Below are positions 53,366-62,140 of a stretch of 64,000 nucleotides of DNA, piece by piece. The notes under the pieces are model-generated. The model searched no databases, was not told where the DNA came from, and was given only the letters and a program-made list of their open reading frames with translations. The first letter of the stretch is position 1. Each line of letters starts with the position of its first letter. Origin of the DNA: Flectonema sp. DT1601 (lineage: Eukaryota > Euglenozoa > Diplonemea > Diplonemida > Diplonemidae); contig OZ025861.1 in assembly GCA_964019425.1 (NCBI GenBank), positions 465,001 through 529,000 on the forward strand, written 5' to 3'. Position numbers and translations under genes: made by a program.

Positions 53366-54261
53366 AAACAGCGTGACGAGAAACTCTTCATTCATTTATT
53401 TTTCCCCAATTTTTCCCCCTCTTGTTTTCGAATCTGTTTCTGTTTGGTTTAGTTGGCCTTACACTAGTATTTGTTTATTATTGGTATTATTATTATTTAT
53501 TATTATTATTATGTTTTAAATACAAACTTCCGACCGCCAAAGGCTGCCTCTCATAGCAGTCTTAGAATACTCTTTTTTTTTTTTCTTTTTTTTAGATGAC
53601 TTTTTTTTTTTGTTGTTGTATTTCTATTTTTTCGGATAATGTTCATTTCTTGTAGTGAATGCTGATCGGAAGCGATCACACTTTTTTTTTTTTTTTTTTT
53701 TTTTGAAAAAAAAAAAAATCGGGCTTTTCACCAGAGTATCACTACCACCTGATGGGGAGATGGAACCAATTCATTTTTTTTAAACTATCAAGGGAAAGCT
53801 ATTTGTACCAACTTACTCGCATAACAGCCACTGTGCTGTGTGGCTGATTCGGTCAGTCTTCCGTTCTCTTTTTTTTATTTTTTTTGACGGATTTGTAGTG
53901 ATGTTACATATTTCGTGTTCAACCGCGACTTTTTTTTAAAATCATTTTTTTTTTTTTTTTTTGGTAAGTCTTTTTTTTTTTGATGATGATTTGTTTTTTT
54001 TTTTTTTTTTTTTTTTTTTACGACATCGTTCCTCACGGATGGGTGTGATCACAAAAAAAATAACTTTTCGTTTTTTCTTTGTAATCTGAAAACACTCATA
54101 TGAGAGAGTACTTTCAAGTGTGAGTTGAATGTGAACATGTTCACTGCAGAATTAGAACGTAGGTATCTAATTAAGTTTATGTTTGTGTTATGTTGTGTGT
54201 TAATATCTCTTCCTCCGAACAGTTTTTTTTTAAATTTTTTTACTTTAAAAAAAAAAAAAAA
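53366..54261. other. Intergenic, T-run-rich
   Basis: Contains (TTA)n near 53480-53510, many T-runs (53580 to 54020) and a T-run/A-run pair just before the kinase ATG. AATTAG-type acceptors are possible but not decisive. No gene is seen. Confidence 0.55.
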
Positions 54262-57207
54262 ATGACGGAAATAGAAACCACAACAGTATCAGAAGACGAC
54301 TGTCAACCGTTTTCTGTGAGAGTTGATTTGCATTCAATTTTTGATGAAATAACAAAATGGATGCTGCTGTCGAAACCGAAGACTAGAAGAGATATTTGGC
54401 ACACGATGTACGCATCGACTGCTGCAGCATACCAACGAGAAGTTGAATTGGGCTGTCATGAGTGGGAAGAAGAAGAAGAGAACGACGATGAAGAAGCTTT
54501 AAAACTACTCTGCGGACTAACAGTTGGTCGTGTGATAGGATCTGGAGCTAACGGAGATGTATACAAAGCGTTGGATAGTTATGGTACGGTGTACGCTGTT
54601 AAGGTGATGATTACTTCTGATCCTTCAGAAGTCGCAATGGAATACGAAATTCTAAAACGACTATCTCATCGTAACATAGTCGGAGTTTGGAATTACTGCT
54701 ATTGTAAAACTACTCGACGGTCTGAAATTGTAATGTCTTACTGGACTGAGGGTTCAATCGCTTCTCACATTACAGAATTCGGAACGCTATCACTCTGCAC
54801 AGTTCAGAACTACGCTTACCAACTGCTACAAGGACTTAGTTACCTTCATAGTTGTAATGTCATCCACAGAGATATTAAGCCACAGAACATGTTAGTCGAC
54901 ACAATGGGTTGTGTGGCTCTCACTGACTTTGGTCTCAGTTCTGTTTCGAATGCCGTTGATAAATCCAACAAAGACTTGTTGGAGATCGTTGGATCGCCAC
55001 CATACTTATCACCGGAAATAATAACAACCGGAAAGTACTCAATTCAAAGTGATATTTGGGCTTTTGGATGCTCGCTGTTGGATATGTTGACAGCGAAGAT
55101 TTGCTGGTCAGGTGACCCTTACGAGACGGCACAGTTCAGGACTAGCTGGACGATACAGCGATTCATAAATGAGATATCTGAAGCTGCTGAATCGGGTGCC
55201 TCTCCGCTCGATAAGTTGAACCTCTCTGCCTATGCTGATGATGATGATATTGTTGGATTTTTAAAAATGTGTTTTTCTCGAGATAATGTCACAGCTAGTT
55301 CTTTGGGATTACATTCCTTCGTCGGTGCGAGCATCGCAGCTGACGAACGTATTTGTTTTGATAAAGGAATTCCGTTTATAAAATATTCGAAAGTAATTCC
55401 TCTTTCTGGAGAAACATCAATTTACTTATCAGCGAAGAATTCTCTTCTTCCTTCAAATGAAAGAAATAGTTTCGTCGAAATGTTATTTGAATCAGCTCTC
55501 TCACAGGCATCTGGATTCTCATTTCTCGACATCAAAAGAAAGTCATCAGACTTAAAGTACAATAACACCTCTACTACTAAATCCATGATGTATCCTACAA
55601 GAAAAAGACCAGCTCACACTCTGTTATCTCTCTTAGGAAGGACATTAGACAGAGAAGATGTCGAGCCAGGTCTTCCACATGTCGAACTATTTCCAGAGCT
55701 GTTAAGAAGGAATGACGACAGTACACAAATTACTATAAACGCTGAAGTGATCGATAAAGTATCTCTGGAAGAGAAGAACTCTATCTCTCCTGATGACCTT
55801 CTCGATACGTCAGATTCAGATGGACCCTCAGCTGCTGACATTTACGGCTCCAGTTCATTCTCGATAACTGTCGGGGAATTGAAACGCCTGACTAGATCGA
55901 CATACGTAGCAACCACTCAAGAAATACCAGAAACCTTCTTTAGACAACTTGTGGCTTTCACATCACCAAGGGAATATCAATTATTCTGGTCTGCTCATAG
56001 AAGTGTTTCCCTGGTTGGAATCGGTCAGAAAGATGTCGAAGAAAGACTTCGCGAGGAGACACTCGACGAGCTAAACACTGCGATTGACAACATCGCAAAG
56101 TATGAAAATTTGGAAACACAATCAGCTAAGTTTGAACTGATGAAATGGAAGTACCGAATGTCAAAGGCTCAAGAATGCCTCGATAAAACTGGAATTCTAT
56201 TTGAGACGACTGGTTATGGATCATCTCGATGGGTTCCTTCACGAGATGGTCCTCCGGGACGTGTGAAGAGGAAGTACACAGTTTTTAACAATGGAGCAAT
56301 GCAATGCTCTGAGCTGCTGGATCGGTTTGATGCTTGGAGGAAGCACATCGTTCTCTTTCCGTATGACTCTGGCTTCCCGAGTGCTGCAGATGCGATGGCT
56401 GCTCTGAATAAATCGCTTACCGAAATCTGTACGGCTGTTTGTGTTTCTCAACAGGGTTTCTTCTTAGTAGATGGTGCTGATGGTAATCACAATCAACTAA
56501 CTGCAGCCACACCCCAGCCAGTGACGTTCTTACACGCTGCTGGTTTAGACTTCAGTAAGCCCGGTACTACCGCCAGAGAGGCTTCGAAATACTTCAAAGA
56601 AGAGTCTGACTCCGAAGGGGGAACAACTGTCAGGGGATTTCAACCTTTTAGTCAATTCAGATTGAAGGAACGTATTAAAGATTTATACAGAACAATATTT
56701 ACCTGCGCAAGACACCACGCTGTGAGAAACATGTCGATGCTCGCTATGGGATGTGGCTGTTTCTTAGCCAACATCCATGATGAGGATAAGGAAGAAGTTC
56801 GTGAGGCGTACTTCTTGGCGCAATTTGAACTTCTCAGTGAAGTGGATTGGGGATTCGAAGGATACTATTTAAACCCTGGACCTCCACATCAACGAGCCAC
56901 TGCTATCAGAGTCCTGGAAAAACTTCTCGGAGGGAGTGGGTTGGCAGCAGCTTCCACATATTTAAAGTGTAATGTGATATTTCATTCCTGTGATGCTAAA
57001 TTCCTTGCTGCTGAACTCGCAAAACGCTGTATGGGAGCAGCAATGCTCAGCCCTTCTGATTGCGCTTCTGTGGTTCTAGGACTAGTAGGAACCTATTGGG
57101 AAACAGGAAGGGGTTCTCACTACTCAGGAGAGGAGGATTTATTAGCCCACACAACGGGTATTCTGGCTAGGGCTGGCATCGCAGAGTTTTGGGAAGGTGC
57201 CGAGTAG
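54262..57207 (+). CDS. Protein kinase with large unassigned C-terminal half
   Basis: 981 residues from ATG 54262, which directly follows an A-run. Kinase domain about 87-365: glycine loop GSGANGDV (93-100), catalytic Lys114, HRD 202-204 with KPQN after it, DFG 222-224, and SPPYLSPE before the APE position. It most resembles STE11/NEK-like kinases and looks active. Residues 570-980 form a second conserved-looking region (GFQPFSQFRLKERIKDLYRT, NMSMLAMGCGCFLANIHDED, LSPSDCASVVLGLVGTYWET, GEEDLLAHTTGILARAGI). The Gly-rich strand and later GxxGxYWE...GEED pattern recall a macro-like alpha/beta domain, but that is a guess. Confidence 0.85.
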   Translation: MTEIETTTVSEDDCQPFSVRVDLHSIFDEITKWMLLSKPKTRRDIWHTMYASTAAAYQREVELGCHEWEEEEENDDEEALKLLCGLTVGRVIGSGANGDVYKALDSYGTVYAVKVMITSDPSEVAMEYEILKRLSHRNIVGVWNYCYCKTTRRSEIVMSYWTEGSIASHITEFGTLSLCTVQNYAYQLLQGLSYLHSCNVIHRDIKPQNMLVDTMGCVALTDFGLSSVSNAVDKSNKDLLEIVGSPPYLSPEIITTGKYSIQSDIWAFGCSLLDMLTAKICWSGDPYETAQFRTSWTIQRFINEISEAAESGASPLDKLNLSAYADDDDIVGFLKMCFSRDNVTASSLGLHSFVGASIAADERICFDKGIPFIKYSKVIPLSGETSIYLSAKNSLLPSNERNSFVEMLFESALSQASGFSFLDIKRKSSDLKYNNTSTTKSMMYPTRKRPAHTLLSLLGRTLDREDVEPGLPHVELFPELLRRNDDSTQITINAEVIDKVSLEEKNSISPDDLLDTSDSDGPSAADIYGSSSFSITVGELKRLTRSTYVATTQEIPETFFRQLVAFTSPREYQLFWSAHRSVSLVGIGQKDVEERLREETLDELNTAIDNIAKYENLETQSAKFELMKWKYRMSKAQECLDKTGILFETTGYGSSRWVPSRDGPPGRVKRKYTVFNNGAMQCSELLDRFDAWRKHIVLFPYDSGFPSAADAMAALNKSLTEICTAVCVSQQGFFLVDGADGNHNQLTAATPQPVTFLHAAGLDFSKPGTTAREASKYFKEESDSEGGTTVRGFQPFSQFRLKERIKDLYRTIFTCARHHAVRNMSMLAMGCGCFLANIHDEDKEEVREAYFLAQFELLSEVDWGFEGYYLNPGPPHQRATAIRVLEKLLGGSGLAAASTYLKCNVIFHSCDAKFLAAELAKRCMGAAMLSPSDCASVVLGLVGTYWETGRGSHYSGEEDLLAHTTGILARAGIAEFWEGAE

Positions 57208-57898
57208 GTATTTTTTTTTCAAAAAAAAATGAGGGGAGGGTGTGGAAAGTAAGTTTTTTTTACAATAATATTATAATTCTTTTTTTTTATTTTTTTAACC
57301 AAAATAAAATCTCAGTTACACTCAGTTAGCTCACTCCCCCAACTGTTTTTTTTTAAATGAAAATCGATTTCCTTTCAACAGACTTCAATACAATACAGGG
57401 GGAAAGACTAAATTTGACGATTCGTTTGTTTAGCAGCGCACTCGATTTGAATAACAAAATGCGCGTTTGATTATTGTGACATTTGACAACTCTGATTCTA
57501 ATATGTTGAGGGTGACGATTAGATTGTAAAGCAAGCACTCTATTCATAGTGGCAGTCAGATGGTGTTGTTGCATCGAAGTTGGGATCTGCAGCTTCACTT
57601 AAATTTATGTTCCACTCATGGGTTGTGTCAGATATTACTATTTGAACAAAGTAATGAGAATACGGCATTTCGAAACTTCGTTGGGAGGATGTCGATCTCA
57701 GAATTTGCGAACATTACTTCAGAAGACTTATCGACTGCGTAGTTCTGCACGTCGTATGTTAATTATATCATCGTATTGATCTTCGGAATGGTTTTGTTTT
57801 GATTTAGTTAGAAACAGATCTGATGGTAATCTAAGTTAAGTAATCGGCTGTAGATTCTCGTGAAAATATTTATCTCTAAAAGAATCGATCTACAGCAG

Positions 57899-57931
<33 letters not shown>

Positions 57932-58594
57932 TTCTGTTCAGCGACTGTCGATTTTTTAAAAGACGTTTGTTGGGATGAAGATGACATCTACACATGTGAT
58001 GGGTCAACTAGTTTGTTGTTACTTATTCAGGAGGTGAGTTTTTTTTATAATATCATTGGACGAGTTGGTCTTATTTTTCATAATCGGTGTTCTTGTTATC
58101 ACGAGGTTTCCACGTCAATCACAATTCGCAAACCAACAGTCGCAGAGTCTCTCGATATTATCACTGGGGGTGTGGGGAAATTGATATAAAAACTAATAAT
58201 CTTCAAACGTCAAAGACAACACGGAAATTGGTACCAAATAATACAGACAGCAGACAATTAAGAAAACTTTACTCTCGTGAATTGATTCTTAAATTTAACG
58301 GGACGAAGTGTCAGCGGAAACCAAAATATCGACATCCCAGTTTGATGGGAGTCTTGTAATCAGGTGGGTGGGAAGAAGTGGGTTTCTATAATAAGAAAAA
58401 GACTCTCAAAGTGTAATTCAATTATTCCAGCTACTCGTAGCTACTAACATTTGAGTATCTTCAACAACAACAGTCAGCGAGTCTGCTGATCACCGCAGCT
58501 TTGAAATCGAAACAGACCAGAAGAACAGACTGCGATGATGGAATCATGTTTCTCATTTACGGCAAACAGTTGGTTTCTGAAACTATTTCTTTTG
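57208..58594. other. Gene-poor region with short open frames
   Basis: Less homopolymeric than other gaps. Open frames at 57560-57742, 57860-58035 (with an (ACA)n tract at 57901-57930 and a GTGAGT-like donor at 58035) and 58087-58359 have some coding-like codons but no recognisable domain. This could be a decayed or interrupted gene. Confidence 0.4.
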
Positions 58595-59470
58595 CCTTCC
58601 TTGATTTTACTGAACTTGTTCTTCGTGTTGTGATTTGTGGTGAAGTTGTGTTGTGTTGGAATTAAGTGTCGTGTTGTTTAACTCTGATGAGTTCTTATTG
58701 TGGTTTGAGTGCTCGTGATTTTTGCACGTGTTTCGTTTTTGAGTGCCCATTGGTTTGTGTGTGTCGCGTGTCCCGGGGGGTGGGCATGTTTGATCTGTGT
58801 GTGGAACTATTTCTTATTGATTGTTAATCATAAATCTGCTTTTTAAGATTTTACACCTTTCCTTGATTGAACTGAACTTGCTTCGTGTTGTGATTTGTGG
58901 TGAAGTTGTGTTGTGTTGGAATTAAGTGTCGTGTTGTTTAACCCTGATGAGTTCTTATTGTGGTGTGAGTGCTCGTTGGTTTCGTTGGTGTTTCCTTTTT
59001 GAGTTCCCATGTTTTGTGTGTGTTGCGGGTTACGGAGGTGCACATGTCATGTGAGGAACTATTTCTCATTGATTGTACCGATAAATCCGGTCGCCTGCTT
59101 GCTTTTAAAATTATGCCTTCCTTGATTAACTGAACTTGCATTGTGTTGTGATTTGTGGTGAAGTCGAATAGTGATGTATGGAATGGAATGGAATTGTGTT
59201 GTGTTGTGTTGTGTTGTTGTTTAACTCTGACGAGTTCCTATTTCCGTTTGTGTTTGTGTGTGGTTTTTGCACGTGTTTCGTTTTTGAGTGCCCATTGGTT
59301 TGTGTGTGTCGCGTGTCCCGGGGGGTGGGGATGTTTGATGTGTGTGTGGAACTATTTCTTATTGATTGTTAACCATAAATCTGCTTTTTAAGATTTTACA
59401 CCTTTCCTTGATTGAACTGAACTTGCTTCGTGTTGTGATTTGTGGTGAAGTTCGATAAGTGACGTGGGAG
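58595..59470. repeat. Tandem array of about 3.3 copies of a 255-290-bp G/T-rich unit
   Basis: Units begin near 58595, 58857, 59112 and 59400, each with CCTTGATT...ACTGAACTTG, then TTGTGATTTGTGGTGAAGT, and the GTCCCGGGGGGTGGG or a diverged form later. Unit 2 is the most diverged; units 1 and 3 are closest. The fourth is cut short before the EGF gene. Confidence 0.9.
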
Positions 59471-59556
59471 TGGAATGCTTTATGTGGTATGTTTTTGTTA
59501 TATCAATATTTCCCGCCTTCAGCCGCAAACAGTTTTTTTTTATTTAAAAAAAAAAA

Positions 59557-60396
59557 ATGTTCAACTCAACATACGTGATGGTGGTTATGATTTGGGCTTT
59601 GTCCCACATGATGTCATCGGGAGCAGACACCGTGGTGAAGGTGAAGATGATGACGGAGACCAACGACGTTGACGAGTGTCTGTCCGACCCCTGCGGTCCG
59701 GAACAGACTTGTTACGACCCGAACACGTCGGCAGAGTCATTGGGCGACTTCAGATGCAGGTGCCCAATGTACTCGTACGGTTGCGTGATGCAGAATTCTG
59801 TACTTGACTTACAGAATGCTGTTGCAACCAACGCCGTGGATTCTATCCGCAAGGTGTACTCTTATACTCTGTCGTACACAACTGTCGATGAGTGCGAGTT
59901 ACTAAATCCTTGTAACTCCAGACAGACTTGCGTGGATCTGAACACGGCCGGCAACTCTCTAGACGACTTCACCTGTACCTGTGCAGCTGACGATTACTGG
60001 TGCTCTGCGGAAATCATTTACGTCGACTGTTGGAACTTCCTTTCTGGTGTCGCCGATTACGCCAAACATTGCGTGGGCTTTGTGTGTTACAACTCCGCTC
60101 TGCGTGGTGGTCAGGTAGCGTGGATCTGTTTCACTGAGATCCACGGCTACGCACCTCGCCTGACAAACTTGTTCTGTGGGTACGTCCTCTTTTCGGCCAC
60201 GTTCACGTGGTTTTTTGGAGCGCGTATGATGCAAGGACGTGGCAACACCACCCACAACGGGTTCCGAGCAAGCTTCGTCTTCTTGTTCGCGAGAACCTTT
60301 GTCATGTCCTTGTGTCAGCTCCATAGGCTGGTCTATTGGCTGGCTGCGGTACTCGGCAGAAGGTTCCGAGGAAGAAGACATCTTCTTGAGGGATGA
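59557..60396 (+). CDS. EGF-like membrane or secreted protein
   Basis: 279 residues. The N-terminus is a signal peptide (VMVVMIWALSHMM). Two EGF-like units follow: about 38-72 (VDECLSDPCGPEQTCYDPNT...FRCRC) and about 109-145 (VDECELLNPCNSRQTCVDLN...FTCTC), each with a D-x-D/E-E-C calcium-type start. A hydrophobic stretch is at about 205-225 (LFCGYVLFSATFTWFF). After it, the frame reads hydrophobic and Arg-rich sequence, while the +1 frame reads an acidic tail ending in KEKKENTMI, which looks more like a cytosolic tail. A one-base frame change or sequencing error is possible. The gene is GC-richer than its surroundings. Confidence 0.7.
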   Translation: MFNSTYVMVVMIWALSHMMSSGADTVVKVKMMTETNDVDECLSDPCGPEQTCYDPNTSAESLGDFRCRCPMYSYGCVMQNSVLDLQNAVATNAVDSIRKVYSYTLSYTTVDECELLNPCNSRQTCVDLNTAGNSLDDFTCTCAADDYWCSAEIIYVDCWNFLSGVADYAKHCVGFVCYNSALRGGQVAWICFTEIHGYAPRLTNLFCGYVLFSATFTWFFGARMMQGRGNTTHNGFRASFVFLFARTFVMSLCQLHRLVYWLAAVLGRRFRGRRHLLEG

Positions 60397-60889
60397 ATCT
60401 TTTACAACAAAAGAAAAGAAGGAAAACACAATGATCTGATCAAGAAAAAAAAAAAAAACAAACAAACAAAAAAAAATTCTATTCTCGTTCCCTTTTTCCC
60501 CTAAATTATGTTGCGCCGTTTCTTTTTTTATTTATTTTTTTTTTGAATGATTTTCGTTTTGGTTCTTAAAAAGAATAGGCTTTGTCTTCTGTACACAAAA
60601 AAAAAACAAAAAAACAAAAAATAAGCGACCTTTGTACCAACTTCCCTTTAACCCAATTAATATGTGCGTATTTTTATTCAAAAAAAAAAGAAACCACCAA
60701 CAAAAAAAAAAAAAAAAAAAATCAAAATTTACCGCACACTTTTTTTTTTTCATTCATCCTTCCTGTTTTCCTTCCTGTTGTGAAGAAATACCATATAAAA
60801 CTTTGAAGAAAATTAACTAACTCTGCCGTGAGAGAGAAAGAGAACCATATTTTTTTTTCGTTTTAAGTTCAAAGAAAGATGGTTCTGTC

Positions 60890-61064
60890 TTTTTTTTTTG
60901 CATTTAACAAGTATTGTAAGAACGAAAAAGAATGTTGGCAGCACACGTAAACCTCCTTTAGCTTTATCAGTTTAAGTCGGTTCACGGTTTCGTGCACAAA
61001 CAAAAAATCACAGTGTTATATCATTATTTTCTGTATAGTTGAAGTTAAAGCCAATTCTTTTTTT
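60890..61064 (-). repeat. Dispersed non-coding repeat, copy 2 (inverted)
   Basis: Reverse complement of the sequence at 35662-35842 over its whole length, with several single-base indels and a few substitutions. Flanks are unrelated. Confidence 0.9.
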
Positions 61065-61261
61065 AGTTGTTTTCTAGTTTTTAGATTCCGCTTCTTCATT
61101 TCTGACAGCTGCAATAGCATTGCTGCTTTTGTGAATTAAGGAAGGTGAGATGGATTTCCTTTACACGAACTTCTTTTCTTTTTTTTCCCCCGACAAGTAG
61201 TAGTAGAACGTACGGGCCATTCACATCTGGGTTAGCAAGTTGTTGTTGTCTTGTCGTCGAG

Positions 61262-61285
61262 CGAGAGAGTACAACTACTCTCTCG
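61262..61285. other. Perfect 10-bp hairpin
   Basis: CGAGAGAGTA (61262-61271), loop CAAC, TACTCTCTCG (61276-61285). It lies between two 14-base arms that are inverted with one mismatch (GGCCATTCACATCT at 61215, AGATGTGAATGGTC at 61507). Confidence 0.6.
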
Positions 61286-61881
61286 GCCGATAGATGAGAT
61301 TAAATAAATAAATAAATAAATATATAAATAGGAAGTAAGAATCGGATACTAATCATTTTTGAGAAGTATTCAGTTGTTTTGGACTTCTGAAACTAAAAAT
61401 AAAATAATAATAAAAAACATAATAGAAGAACATTCGTTTCATTTTCATTTTCATTTTCGTGTTTTTCTCATAACCAACAACAAGAAATTTTTAACAACAC
61501 GGGACGAGATGTGAATGGTCTTTTGGAGAATTGTGTCAGATTTTTTTTTTTGCTGGCACACGAAAACTAATAAACGCACTGAAAAGAAAGAAAACCGGAA
61601 CCCGGAAGTTGCAACTCCGATGCTTTGGCTCTTCACTTCGACGAACAACAAAAGGCTGAAAAGAGAGAATATTATTATTTTCTTGATTTGCTTTGAGATT
61701 GTGGAGTTTTTGTGTCCAATTTTTCATTTCCTCTTTTCAAATTAAAAAATTTAAAAAATAAAAAAGATCCCATCCCTCGGTACCAGTCGCGGAAAAAACG
61801 TTTATTTTCTCTTGGCAGTGCAAGTCTGGAGAGACGACCTGCAAAGGCTCTCTCTCTCTGGCATTCACCCATGAGGAGATT

Positions 61882-62140
61882 GTATACCTTTCTTAAATTT
61901 GTTTTGTATACCTTTCTTAAATTTGTTTTATATACCTTTCTTAAATTTGTTTTGTATACCTTTCTTAAATTTGTTTTATATACCTTTCTTAAATTTGTTT
62001 TATATACCTTTCTTAAATTTGTTTTATATACCTTTCTTAAATTTGTTTTGTATACCTTTCTTAAATTTGTTTTATATACCTTTCTTAAATTTGTTTTATA
62101 TACCTTTCTTAAATTTGTTTTATATACCTTTCTTTTTTTT
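61882..62140. repeat. 24-bp minisatellite, about 10.5 copies
   Basis: Unit GTATACCTTTCTTAAATTTG plus TTTT, with G/A variation at the first position. Exact 24-base spacing from 61882 to 62122. The length is a multiple of three, which creates open frames on both strands that are not genes. Confidence 0.97.

Noticed and set aside
57860-58359. Two short ORFs after the kinase gene
   Set aside because: One is largely an ACA microsatellite; neither shows a domain. Recorded only as a possible decayed gene.
59959-60465. 168-residue minus-strand ORF over the EGF gene
   Set aside because: No domain seen, and the + strand carries a signal peptide and EGF cysteine pattern.
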